Below, one piece after another: positions 1 through 11,900 of a DNA stretch of 64,000 bases (positions are counted from its first letter, which is position 1; each line of letters opens with the position of its first letter). The notes beneath the pieces are model-generated. The model made no database searches. It saw only the letters and a program-made list of their open reading frames with translations, and was not told where the DNA came from. The position numbers and the translations under genes were made by a program. Origin of the DNA: Rhizophagus irregularis (lineage: Eukaryota; Glomeromycota; Glomeromycetes; Glomerales; Glomeraceae); assembly GCF_026210795.1 (NCBI RefSeq), contig NC_089429.1, forward strand, positions 1,488,001 to 1,552,000. The letters are read 5' to 3'.

Positions 1-28
1 TGTAAAAAATAAATTACTACGTTTTGAC

Positions 29-180
29 TAGAGCTCCGAATGGGTCGGGTCAGGTTGGGTTTTTGACTTGACCTGACCCAATATTTTTTTTTCAGGTCAG
101 ACTAAATGTAACCCAATGTAAATTTATGATTTATCCGACCTGATCCGTGGGTCAAATCAACCTGATTAATATATAAAATC
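29..180. repeat. hAT-type terminal and subterminal repeats
   Basis: The sequence from about 29 begins TAGAGCTCCGAATGGGTCGG, which looks like a hAT terminal inverted repeat (YAGAG... ends). It is followed by several copies in both orientations of a short GGTCAGGT / ACCTGACCC motif, as expected of subterminal transposase-binding sites. It lies just beyond the stop codon of the decayed hAT transposase at 319-1122 on the minus strand, so it is probably that element's 3' end. I found no matching 5' end in the window, so the element looks truncated. Confidence 0.5.
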
Positions 181-318
181 AATTTAAATCGCAAATTGCA
201 AATATCATATTTTTATAATTTATTATATCGTTATATTATTTATTATTATAATGTAATTACTAATTAATATTAAAAAAAGATTAAATTTTAATTATATTAC
301 CAAATACTAGCGCTAATA

Positions 319-1122
319 TTAATTGCTAAACGGCCTAGAATACTTAATCCAATTTTTAAGCAACATACACGCTCAAATTGTTTCAATTCCTAAACTAGAA
401 CGCTTTTTTGTTATCAAATCGGCCCCACCTGAAAAAATTCTTTCAACAGGTACACTGGTTCCTAAAATCGAAAATCATACTATTGTTAATAATATAATTA
501 ATTAAAAATTAAATAAATAATCTTAATTTACATTTTACCTGGTATCGCTAAATAATCTCGCGCCATAGCTGCAAGACACGGATAAGTAGCTTCGTGCGCC
601 TAAAAAGAATATTTAGATAGTTAAATTATTTAAATTATGTATATATTATTCAGATAAAACTTTACAAATATACTTGCCTTCCACCATTGTAAAGGATTCA
701 TCTTAAAACTAACTACTGGTTTTCGAAGGTATTCATCCAATTCATCTTCTTCAGATGAATCATTACCAATTTCAAATAAGCTAAAAAAATTTTCCTGATC
801 ATTTTCTTGAACTTCTAAGTTGCTATTAATTAATAAAGGATCATTTTGGTAATGTTCATTGTATGTATCCTTGATAACTTTTATTGCAGCATCAATATAC
901 TCTTGCTCCCATTCCTGTTGAAGATAATACTTTAGTTTTATTCGTGGATCCAGTACTAAAAAAAAAATTATAATAAGTTAATAAATGCATAAACATATTA
1001 ATTATTAAACAATAAATAAAATAAAATAAAATATTCAATACTTGTAGCAATCGGGTAAACATGTGACTCGTCTGTTTTGGCGTAATACAATAAAAATGTA
1101 ACACTTAAAAATCTTTCAACTC
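319..1122 (-). pseudogene. Decayed hAT-family transposase, C-terminal part
   Basis: Four exons can be followed on the minus strand: 1122-1042, 955-678, 599-539 and 461-319. They give, in order, a stretch ending SHVYPIATI, the hAT signature LDPRIKLKYYLQQEW, an acidic linker, then NPLQWWK, YPCLAAMARDYLAIPGTSVP, VERIFSGGADLITKKRSSLG and a final KNWIKYSRPFSN. That is the hAT C-terminal dimerisation region in its usual order. The intron between WWK and AHE uses a GC donor (AG|GCAAGT). A TGA interrupts the frame after GIETI, where the family normally continues into a helix, and no N-terminal DNA-binding or DDE part is found upstream. The remnant is therefore inactive. The family identification is secure; the exact exon edges are inferred from splice consensus. 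Confidence 0.8.
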
Positions 1123-1289
1123 CTTAAAAAAATACAATTTAGAAAAAATAAACTGGTAACTTTATTCTTTGAGGTAAGCTCTATCAAATTACTGGTCAGA
1201 TTTTTAAAAGAAGATCTACGTAAAAAGTTATAAGCATTTGAAATTGCATGATTTTCATATGATCGGCCCAAATTTGAAACAAAATATGT

Positions 1290-1370
1290 TAGCCAGAACT
1301 TATGATAATTTTGGCTGACTCCCATGCATTGTGATAATGCCAGCCCGAATTATCATAATATGAATCAAAT
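1290..1370. repeat. Short stem-loop at the hAT remnant's 5' edge
   Basis: CTTATGATAATTTTGGCTGA near 1301 is repeated in inverted orientation as GCCAGCCCGAATTATCATAA near 1340, giving an imperfect hairpin with a loop of about 20 bases. It sits where the hAT coding similarity stops, so it may be the scar or end of another small element. Confidence 0.35.
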
Positions 1371-1719
1371 GTAATTTTTTTTTTAAAAAAAAATTTTATC
1401 AATGTATGACTAATATGAAATGGTAGTTGCGATTTATTGCTGAAATCTACTTTTTCTTATGTTTTATCTTATTTGTAATAAAAAATTTTCAAAATCTGCA
1501 TTTTATTAGTACTTTATACAAGAAATCCCAGTTTTTTATTGGCTGAATTCCCGATCACATGATATAGAATCAGCTCAGAAAATTGAAACAAAATCACGTG
1601 ATTGTCGAGTATAGACTTCCGGCACCATACAATTATTTTTTTTTTAAAAAAAAAAATTTAAATTATAGATTTTATCCTTTTTGTCCTTTCACTTCAACTC
1701 GGCAATAAGAATGTAAATA

Positions 1720-1905
1720 CAGTCATCCTCCCATATAATCACACCCTTCGGGACCATAAAAAAATGGTGTGACTATAAAAATTATATATAATGTGATTAA
1801 AGGGAAGGTTTTTTTAATAAGTTTATTAGTAACTTGGGATTAATGTAAATGTGCTTATAAGGGAGTTGTGATTATACAGGGGGTGACTATATGGGAGGAC
1901 GACTG
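1720..1905. mobile_element. Pogo/Tigger-like MITE with TA target duplication
   Basis: A 186-bp element begins CAGTCATCCTCCCATATAAT and ends with the near-perfect inverse ATATGGGAGGACGACTG. It is flanked on both sides by TA (1718-1719 and 1906-1907). CAGT...ACTG ends with a TA duplication are typical of the pogo/Tigger branch of Tc1-mariner. There is no coding capacity, so it is a non-autonomous copy that would need a transposase from elsewhere in the genome. Confidence 0.75.
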
Positions 1906-2315
1906 TATAACAATTTTTTTTATTAATCCATTAACGAAAATATTATCTGAAATAAAATTGTGTTCAAATTTACCTAATGTTAAAAAGTAATAGTTGTTAA
2001 TTTATTTATATATAGCAAAAATGTATAATAACAAATTGTGACTTTTATACACATGTTAAATTTAAATGGTAGTCAATAAATTGTGTAATTAAACATAAGA
2101 TATTTTGATATATTTGATATATATATATAGTTGGAGCTTACTTAAGAATCATAAACTTCGTAGCCACGCTCAATTAAGGCAATGTATTACTAGACCTACA
2201 CTAAAGATGACTTTAGCAAGGCTTTCTTTGTGAATTAAAGAAATTTCATACACTTTGCCAGCTGGTGGGATAGCTTATGACCTTTAACCTCAAATCTGTT
2301 ATACTAATAAACCCA

Positions 2316-2594
2316 CACTGGTAAAAAAATGATTTATCCTACACATATCTTACACATATTGGGTACTTAAAATGTAGAAAATCATACACAAATAATACAC
2401 ATATCATACACATATCGGGTACTAATATATATATCATACATATATCAGGTACCTGATAGGTATACTATATATATAAGTACCTGATATGTGTATGATATGT
2501 GTATTATTTGTGTATGATTTTCTACATTTTGAGTACCCGATATATGTAAGATATGTGTAGGATATGTGTAGGATAGACCATTTTTTTACCAGTG
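2316..2594. mobile_element. CACTA-like foldback MITE with 3-bp target duplication
   Basis: The whole 279 bp is one long imperfect palindrome, starting CACTGGTAAAAAAATG and ending with the inverse TTTTTTTACCAGTG. CCA occurs immediately outside both ends (2313-2315 and 2595-2597), matching the 3-bp target duplication of CACTA-type elements. The interior consists of TACACATATCATACACATAT-type repeats in inverted orientation. A CACTA-related (Plavaka) transposase gene lies in this window at 54.7 kb, but I could not show that it shares these ends. Confidence 0.7.
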
Positions 2595-2599
2595 CCAGT

Positions 2600-3475
2600 C
2601 TGTTTGCACCACTAATAAAAAGTATAAGTATAGTTAAGGTAATTCAAAGAATCCCTAAAAAGAAAAAAATTAAATGAGCAATTAGTAAACATTCATCATA
2701 TTAAAATAAAAAAAAAAAATAAAATACTTTCATTTTGTTTATAATCACATGGTATCAATTGAGATAACAGTTCACACTTCAGACTTGTACAGACAATCCC
2801 GGAGCCATACGATCATCAATATATCAATTATCAACCAAATTTTACACGTCTAGATCCATCTAAAGAGCAAATATTCATCGGAAATCCAAAAATTTTAAGC
2901 TTCTTACTCTAGTGGTTCCTGTCTAATCTCGTCAAAGATTAGCTTTAAATACTTTTTTTAAAAAAGAGATGAAATGATTTAAAGAATAATAAAATATAAT
3001 TGTTTCAATCTAAAAGTGTATAAGATATAATTGTAAAGAATATGTAAAATAAACATTTAAAATGCATTAAATATATAATATTATACAGAGTTCATAAAGA
3101 ATAAAATGAGTTAATTAATTAAAGTATATGGTTTATTCATTCTAATCTAATGAAAGTCTCAAGGCAACGTTATTAAGCTTCTTAATAGACTTGATATTAT
3201 ATTTAGTATAACTGATAATGTATTCTCTGACGAATACATATCATTATTTATATTATTTGTATTAGATATATATATGTATGTATATATATGAGCACATATA
3301 TAAATATCATTAAAAATATAAAAAAAAAAAATTTTATTTCGGGGAAGCCTCCTATTTATACTATTTTATATAAAATTATATATCACATGAATCATGTGAT
3401 ACAATATTAATATAACCGCAGCCACAGCCGCAGTTATTTATTTAAACTAAAAATAAGCTTTTTCCTTTTTGGGTT
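2600..3475. other. AT-rich stretch without recognisable gene
   Basis: No open frame with recognisable similarity was seen. It contains A and AT runs, a TATATATG tract near 3280, and a small CACATGAATCATGTG palindrome near 3386. Confidence 0.4.
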
Positions 3476-3477
3476 CG

Positions 3478-4170
3478 ATTTTGATATAGTAAGTTTTACG
3501 AACAAATTTTTACTTTTTTTTTTGAGAAAAGTTACTAACTTTTCTCATTTCTTTGTAGGTTCCATTTTTTTTTTGAATATAGAAAGTTTCGCAATTTTTG
3601 CAAAACTTATTTTTTAAGAAACCAGATTTCGGTAAATATATTTTTCATTCTTTTTTTTTAATATTTTAATGAACTATTATTAACAGTTTAGTTCTTTTTT
3701 TAGGTAATTCTTTGAGTCTCTTTGGATGTGAAAATTCGGCAAGTAAAATTTTTATTTTTTTCTTTTTTAGTTTAATAATAAATAGTTACTAACTGTTCAT
3801 TTTTTCTCTTTTTTAGATGGTTCTATCAGGTTTTTTTAGAGGTTACATTCTGGTAAGTTTTTGACTATTTTTTTATTTAACTCTTCCATCTTTCAACGAA
3901 CAGTTTCTAATACATTTCTTTTTTTTTTTAGACAGTTTTTCGGATTTCTTAAGATATTGGATTTTGGTAAGTATATGTTTTCACTTTTCAAAATTTTTTT
4001 CGCCTTTTAACAAATGGTTTCTAACAGTTCATTTTATGTTTTTTAAGGCGTTCTCTCAAATCTTTGGATATGAAATTTTGATAAGTAATTTTAATTTTTT
4101 TTCTTAATAATTTTATTTTAACAACTTATTAACAGTTTATTCTTTGGTTTTTCTCTTTTAGGTTTTGCCG
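3478..4170 (+). repeat. Tandem array of intron-like modules
   Basis: About six diverged copies of a roughly 115-bp module follow each other. Each has a GTAAGT-like donor, a T-rich body, a CTAAC/TTAAC branch-like motif about 30 bases before a TTTTTAG acceptor, and then a 30-40 base segment of the type GGTTCT..TTTGGATATGAAATTTTG before the next donor. This looks like one intron plus mini-exon duplicated in tandem. It leads directly into the decayed transposon coding region at 4150. No continuous protein frame through the mini-exons could be established. Confidence 0.5.
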
Positions 4171-4790
4171 ATTCTTTCTGGAAATAGAGGTGGCTATTAA
4201 AGATCAATGGAGTGCCAAAAAAGTTAAGTGTAAAGACGTATCAAAAAAGTTGGCTGATAATCATCCATTTTATCAAAATCTCTATAGAGCTTATGCAGAT
4301 TATTTAAATTAAAGTGCAGCAATATTGAACAAAAACAGAGAATTTTATAGTTCAATTTCATACATGGTTATTAAAGACAATCAAGAACCTGTACGATTGA
4401 AATTTCATATTGGCGATATTGTAGATCTAAATGAAAAATCTAAAGGTGTCGCATATGCTAAAATTGAATTTATTATTTAACATAAAGCAAACAATGGTCA
4501 AATTTTACACTATTTTTTATTTAATTTCAGGTGACGAACTATGTTGATTTTATATCAAGATGTCCACTTTATAATATTCAGAAGCTGGAAGAATCACGTT
4601 AGTTTTGAATCTTTCCAATCAATTTTATTGATCACATGTCTCAAATTCACTTTATTCACGAATATAAAAGTACATGTAGCACCAAGCATGATGAGGCTAA
4701 TTGAAGTTATGTTTTAAATAGTTTTTATTATACTGCAGTTTAATCAGCTAGACAACTATATTGCTAACATTATGTTATTATATTACACTA
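4150..4790 (+). pseudogene. Decayed C-terminal part of a transposon protein (BAH-like)
   Basis: Translated fragments can be read across several stops: KDNQEPVRLKFHIGDIVDLN, YAKIEFII, TNYVDFISRCPLYNIQ, INFIDHMSQIHFIHEYKSTC, and KHDEAN..YVLNSFYYTAV. A GDIV-L...Y-A-I motif followed by CPLY and by an Ile-Asp-His / His-x-x-His-like segment is what I recall from the C-termini of Plavaka- or KDZ-type transposon proteins in Glomeromycotina. The intact transposase at 54.7-58.0 kb has an analogous C-terminal module, but not the same sequence. Stops in frame (TAA near 4308 and 4478) show it is dead. Confidence 0.5.
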
Positions 4791-4799
4791 GAGAAATTC

Positions 4800-5900
4800 T
4801 TTCAAAAATCAAGTCGTAGATGAATTTATTGGAGGAAATTTTAATTTAAATCGAAATTTTTATCATACAATCATTATATTATTTTATTATTTTTGAAACA
4901 TGGCTATTATATTATTTTATTATTATTACTCTGTCTTCGATATATTTTCAATATATGATTGTTATATAAAATTGAATTTCTATTATATTATTGATACATA
5001 TTTACCATATGATGGCTATATAAAATTAATATTTCAAATAATATTTTTATCATATCTCTGACACATATTTGGCATATAATAACCATATAAATTTAACATT
5101 CAAAATAATATTTTACCATGTCTCTAACATATAGTTACTATATAAAAATAAGATTTTTATATTATATGTTCAACATATTGTCAGCATATAGTTAAAACAG
5201 AGATAACATAAATAGGAATATCATATGTCTGGTATATTTTAAAAATATCGCCAACATACAGTATTTTGTAAAAACCAAAGGTTTCTGCAAAGAAGTAATA
5301 GGAGGTGAAAAATGATGAGAGATAAAAAATAAAAAAATGATCATGATAGGAGGTTGGGTAGCAAAAGATAATGATAGGAAACTAAGTAAAAAATAAACCA
5401 TAAAGTAAAAAAAATGAAGTTAGTAAAAAACGAAATATAAGATAGAAGCAAAAAAAAAAATAAATAAATAAAAAATAAAAAACATACCTTTATTAATTGT
5501 AGAACTGGAAGGACTATGCTAAAAGACCTAAAAATAATGAAATAGAGTTAGTAGGAAACAAAGTGTAAGGATGTAAGTTAGAAATAAAAATAAAAAGAAA
5601 AAAAGAAAAATACCTCGAGACTGAAATAATGAGAAAACGAACCTTGAACCTATAATGAAAATGAGATTCTATAAACAAATAAATCTGCTGCATGATTGAA
5701 GATCCAGGCGATGTTTACCAATTCCCAATATAATTTATATCATTCTAATATTATAATTATAATTTTAGTACGTATTATTTTGTTAACTAATTATTACCTA
5801 TATTAATTTACTTAGTATTACATTATAATACTAAAATTTTCTATTTAAACAAACTCATTGGTCCGGTTCAGAGCAACGGGTAACTGCTAGTAATAACTTA
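4800..5900. other. AT-rich stretch without recognisable gene
   Basis: Short reiterated phrases of the type CATATTTACCATATGATGGC occur between 4880 and 5200, followed by A-rich purine tracts to 5640. No coding region could be supported. Confidence 0.4.
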
Positions 5901-5925
5901 AATTTATAAATAATTCCTTTTAAGT

Positions 5926-8900
5926 TTAATAATAAATAAACAAAAAAGAATTAATATCTTCTATAAAAAATAATAACAATTATATTTCATAAATTAAACA
6001 ATCAATAATTTAAAAACCTACTCTGTTATTAAAAGGCTATAGACTATAATTTAACTATATTAGTAATAAATTAAATATATTTTAGTAATAATATAATAAT
6101 ACAAAATTTAATTGATGAGAATTATAACTTACTGCAAAGATCAGATAATTGAGGTTCGGTGCTAATTTGCAATTCAGAAGTTAAATTTTCATTATCTTTT
6201 AGGGTGATGAATGATTTTTGTTAGTATATTGTTAAGTACTAATTAACGATAAAATATAAAAATATTTAGATATATACCTTTTATCGATTCATTTCTAATG
6301 TTAATTCCGAAACCCATTTTTTCAAACTCATCTAATATTTCACTGATAATTGGTCTTTGCTCAGGTTCTTGATTCCAGCAATTTTTATAAAGTTTTTCAT
6401 ATTCCTTAGGAGTATCAGGAATTGTATCTTCACGAACACCATCGTTAATTTTACAAGCAAGTGCAACATTGTTATCACTCTCTTTAAATGGAGGATATCC
6501 ACTAGAAATTTCCCACATTAATACACCAAAACTATATATATCTGATGATTTAGTATATAAAAAATTCTCATCTAAAAGACGTTTTGGTTCCATATAAGAA
6601 GTAACACCAAAATTTCCCTTATAAACTGTTGTATTTGGATCATTTTGAATTTTTGAAATACCAAAATCTGTAATCTTAGCATTATGCTCATGAATAAGTA
6701 TATTTTTAGAATGCTAATATAAAAAATAATGTATCATAGTTAGTAATTAGCAATTAGTATTGTGGTAAAATAATAATTATGATAATACTCACAAGATCTC
6801 TATGCAAAATATTTTCGTTGTGCAAATAATTTAATCCTTCTGCAATTTGAAATGCTAATTTTTTCTTATCATCCCAAGTTAAATTCTTAAAATTATCTTT
6901 GAGATATTTTTGAAGGTTACTACCATCAGCATATTGCATTAAAAGAAAATAATCATCTTTTAAAGGATCTATAAAAATTTAATAACAATTGTTTAAAATA
7001 TAAAGTAAAAAATAAGACAATTATAATTCTTTTATTACCTAAACTAATTCCTAAACAGCGTATAATTCTATTACTGTAATCAAGCTGCAAATGTATTTTT
7101 AATTCATGAATAAAAGCATCCAATAAATTATGTTTAATATCTGTTGTGTTGGTTAACTTTTTACAAATAACATAATCATGTATTCTATTCCAAATTGCTC
7201 TACTGATTTGTCCAAATCCTCCTTTATCTATAGGTTCTATACTCTGTAACTCATCATAAGATATATATTTAACTTGTTTATATTTTATGGCGTTTTTGAT
7301 CCATTCTGTTGCATTCTCACTTTCTTTTTCTGCCTTTTCAAAACTCCCACATGTTTTATCTTCGTCAATGTCTATAGGGGGTTGTGTTTCCTCATTTTTA
7401 TTCGCTAATGCTTTTTGAAACCAATAAAAAGATTTAACCTCGTCCTTTTTAGTAACAGTCCCATTACTAAAATAAATACTTAATTTATATTGTGCACCTT
7501 TGTTTCCACTCTCTGCTGCCTTTTGATACCAATAAAAAGCTTTGGTCTCGTCTTTTTCAATACCAATTCCATTTTCATAACACAAACCCAATTTATATCG
7601 TGCATCACTATTTTCATTTTCTGCAGCTTTTTGATACCAATAAAAAGCTTTAATTTCATTTTTTTCAATCATACCAAATCCATCTTCATGACATAAACCT
7701 AAATTATATTGTGCATTTATATTTCCATTTTCTGCTGCTTTTTGATAATAGTTAAAAGCTTGATTATCATTTTTTCCAATACCATTTCCATATTTATAAC
7801 ATAAACCTAAACTATATTGTGCATTTTCATTTTGATTTTCTGCTGCTTTTTGATACCAATAAAAAGCTTTTCCTAAATCTTTTTCAATACCAATTCCATT
7901 CTCACAACATAGACCTAAATTATATTGTGCATCATTATTTCCATTTTCCGCAGCTTTTTTATACCAATTAAATGCAGTTACTTCATCTTTTATAATACCA
8001 ATTCCATTTTCATAACAAAAACCCAAACTATGTTGTGCATTATTATTTCCAGATTCTGCTGCTTTTTGGTAGCAGATAAAAGCTTGAATATCATTTTTTT
8101 CAATACCAATTCCATTTTCATAACATAAGCCTAAATTATATTGTGCATTTTCATTTTTATTTTCTGCTGCTTTTTGATACCAATAAAAAGCTTTTTCTAA
8201 ATCTTTTTCAATACTAACTCCATTTTCATAATATAAACCTAAATTATATTGTGCATTTTCATTTTGATTTTCTGCTGCCTTTTTATTCCAATAAAAAGAC
8301 TTAACGTCACTTTTTTCAATGCCAATACCATTTTTATAACATAAACTCAATCTATATTGTCCATTGCTGTTTTTATTTTCTGATGCCCTTTGATACCAAT
8401 AATAAGCCAAAATATTATCTTTAATAGTGCCAACTTCATTTTCATAACATAAGCCTAAATTATATTGTGCACTTTCATTTCCGTTTTTTGCTGCTTTTTG
8501 ATACCAATAAAATGCTTGAACATTATTTTTCCCAATACCAATTCCATTCTCATAATATAAACCCAAACTATGTTGTGCATTTTTATTTCCATATTCTGCT
8601 GCTTTTTGATAACAGTGAAAAGCTTGTTTATTATTTTTTTCAATACCAATTCCGTTTTCATAACATAAAGCTAAATTATATTGCACAAGTTTGTTTCCAT
8701 TGTCTACGGCTTTCTGATACCAATAAAAAGCTTTAGCTTCATTTTTTTCAATACCAATTCCATTCTCATAACATAAGCCTAAATTATATTGTGCATTTTC
8801 ATTTTGATTTTCTGCTGCTTTTTGATACCAATAAAAAGCTTTTTCTAAATCTTTTTCAATACCAATCCTATTCTGATGACATAAAGCTAAATTATATTGT

Positions 8901-11900
8901 GCATTACTGTTTTCATTTTCTGCTGCTTTTTGATACCAATAAAAAGCTTTTTCTAAATCCTTTTCAATACCAATTCCATCTTCATAATATAAACCTAAAT
9001 TATATTGTGCATTTACATTTTCATTTTCTGCTGCTTTTTGATACCAATAAAGAGATTTTACATCACTTTTTTCAATGCCAGTACCATTTTTATAACATAA
9101 ACCCAATATATATTGTGCATTACTGTTTTTATTTTCTGCTGCTTTTTGATACCAATAAAAAGCTTTAGCTTCATTCTTTTCAACTCCAGTTCCATTCTCA
9201 TAACATAGACCTAAATTACATTGCGCATTTTCATTTTCATTTTCTGCTGCTTTTTCATACCAATGAAATGCTTGAACATTATTTTTCGCAATACCAATTC
9301 CATTCTCATAACATAAACCTAAGCTATATTGTGCATTTTTATTTCCATATTCTGCTGCTTTTTGATAACAGTTAAAGGCCTGAATATCATTTTTTATAGT
9401 ACAAATTCCATTCTCATAAAATAAACCCAAATTATATTGTGCATTTTCATTTTTATTTTTTACTGCTTTTTCATACCATTCAAAAGCTTTAGCATTATCC
9501 TTTTCAATACCAATTCCATTCTCATAACATACAGCTAAATTATATTGTGCGAATTTATTTCCATTTTCTGCTGCTTTTTGATACCAATTAAATGCAGTTA
9601 CTTCATCTTTTATAATACCAATTCCATTTTCATAACATAAGCCTAAATTATATTGTGCATTTTCATTTTCATTTTTCGCTGCTTTTTGATACCAATAAAA
9701 GGCTTTTTCTAAGTCTTTTTCAATTTCATTTCCATTTTCATAATATAGGCCTAAATGATACTGTGCTTCATTATTTTCATTTTCTGCTGCTTTTTGAAGC
9801 CAATCAAATGCTTTATTTATATCTTTTTCAACTCCATTTCCATTCTTATAACATAAACTTATACTAAATTGTGCACTACTATTTCCACTTTTTGCTGCTT
9901 TATGATACCAATGAAAAGCTTCAGCTTCATTCTTTTCAACTCCAATTCCATTCTCATAACATAAACCTAAATTATATTGTGCATTATTATTATTTTCATT
10001 TTCTGCTACTTTTTGATAACAGTTAAAAGCCTGAAGTTTATTTATTTCAGTTCCAATTCCATTTTCATAACACAAACCTAGCTTATATTGCGCATTATTA
10101 TTTCCATTTGTTGTAGCAGATTGATACCAATTAAAAGCTTCGAATTTATCAATAATATGAATTCCATTTCTAAAATATAAACTCAAGTTGTATTGTATAT
10201 TTTTATTTTCATTCTGTACTACATTTTGATGATAAAAAGCTTTGCTCTTATTCCTTTTAATGCCAGAATTCTTTTTTGCTTCTTGATATAAATAAGAAGA
10301 TATTTCTTTATTTTTTTCAGTACCTATTCCATTCTTGTAACACATGCTTAAACGATATTGTGCCATTTTATTCTCATTTTCAGCTGCCTTTTGATACCAA
10401 TAAAAAGTTTTTTTTAAATCTTTGTCAACACCAACCCCCTTCTCATAACACACACCTAGTTTATATTGTGCATCCTCATTTTCATTTTCTGCTGCTTTTT
10501 GATACCAACTAAATGCTAAACCATTATCTTTAAAAGTACCAATTCCATTTTCATAACATAAGCCCAATCTGTATTGTGCATTGCTATCATTTACTGCTGC
10601 ACTTTCATATAAATTAAATGCAGCTACTTTATTTTTTTTAATACCAACTCCATTTTCATAGTACAATCCTAAATTATAATTTGCATTAGTATTTCCATTT
10701 TCTACTGCTTTTTGAAACCAATAAAAAGCTTTAGCTGTATTCTTTTCAATACCAATCCCATTTTCAAAGCATAAACCTAAATTATATTGTGCATTACTAT
10801 TTTCTTTTTCTGCTGCTTTTTTATACAAATAAAAAGCTTTAGTCTCATCTTTTTCAACACCAGTTCCATTTTCATAACATAAACCCAACTCATATTGTGC
10901 ATTTTTTTCATTTCCGGCGGCTTTTTGAAACCAATACAAAGCTTTAATTTCATCTTTATCAACGTTATTTCCATTTTTAAACCATAGCCCTAACTCATAT
11001 TGTGCATTACTGTCCTTACTTTTTGCAGCCTTTTGAAGCCAATAAAAAGCTTTAGCTTTATTTTCTTTTATTTCAAATCCATTTTCATAACACAAACCTA
11101 AATCATATTGTGCAATTTCGTTACCACTTAGTGCGGCTTTATGAAGCCAATAAAAGGCTTTACCTTCATCTTTTTCAATTTTAGTTTCATTTTTATACCA
11201 TAAACTTAAATTATATTGTGCATGACTATTTTCATTTTTTGCTGCTTTTTTATACCAATAAAAAGCTTTAGTCTCATCTTTTTCAGTACCAATTCCATTT
11301 TCATAATATAAGCCCAAACTATATTGTGCATCACTATTTCTATTTACTTTTTGATGCCAAGATATATCTATAATTTTACCCTTTTCAATACTTATAATTT
11401 CATTTTCATAGCACAAATTCAAACTATACTGTGCATTATTATTTTCGTTATCCACAGCTTCCTGATTCCAATAAAAAGCTTTAGCTTCATTCTTTTCAGC
11501 ACCAATTCCATTTTTATAACACAAGCTTAAACTATACTGAGCATTACTATTTCCATTTTCTGCTGCTTTTTGATACAAATCAAAAGCTTTAGTCTCATTC
11601 TTTTCAACATTAGTTCCATTTTCATAACATAAACCCAAAATATATTGTGCATTATTATTTTCATTTTCTGATGACTTTTGATACCAATAAAAAGCTTTAG
11701 CTGTATCCCTTTCCATACCAATCCCACTATCATAGAATGAACCTAATTTATATTGTGCATTACTATTTTCTTTTTCCGCAGCTTTTTGATACCAATAAAA
11801 AGCTTTAATCTCATCTTTTTCAATACCAATTCCATTTTCATAACACAAACCCAAATTATATCGTGCATCATTATTTTCATTTTCTGCAGCTCTTTGATAC

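Noticed and set aside
3460-3490. GGGTTCGATTT resembling a tRNA B box
   Set aside because: No A box at the right distance and no cloverleaf can be formed.
5192-5401. 69-codon minus-strand Leu/Phe-rich frame
   Set aside because: AT-rich sequence with no supporting features.
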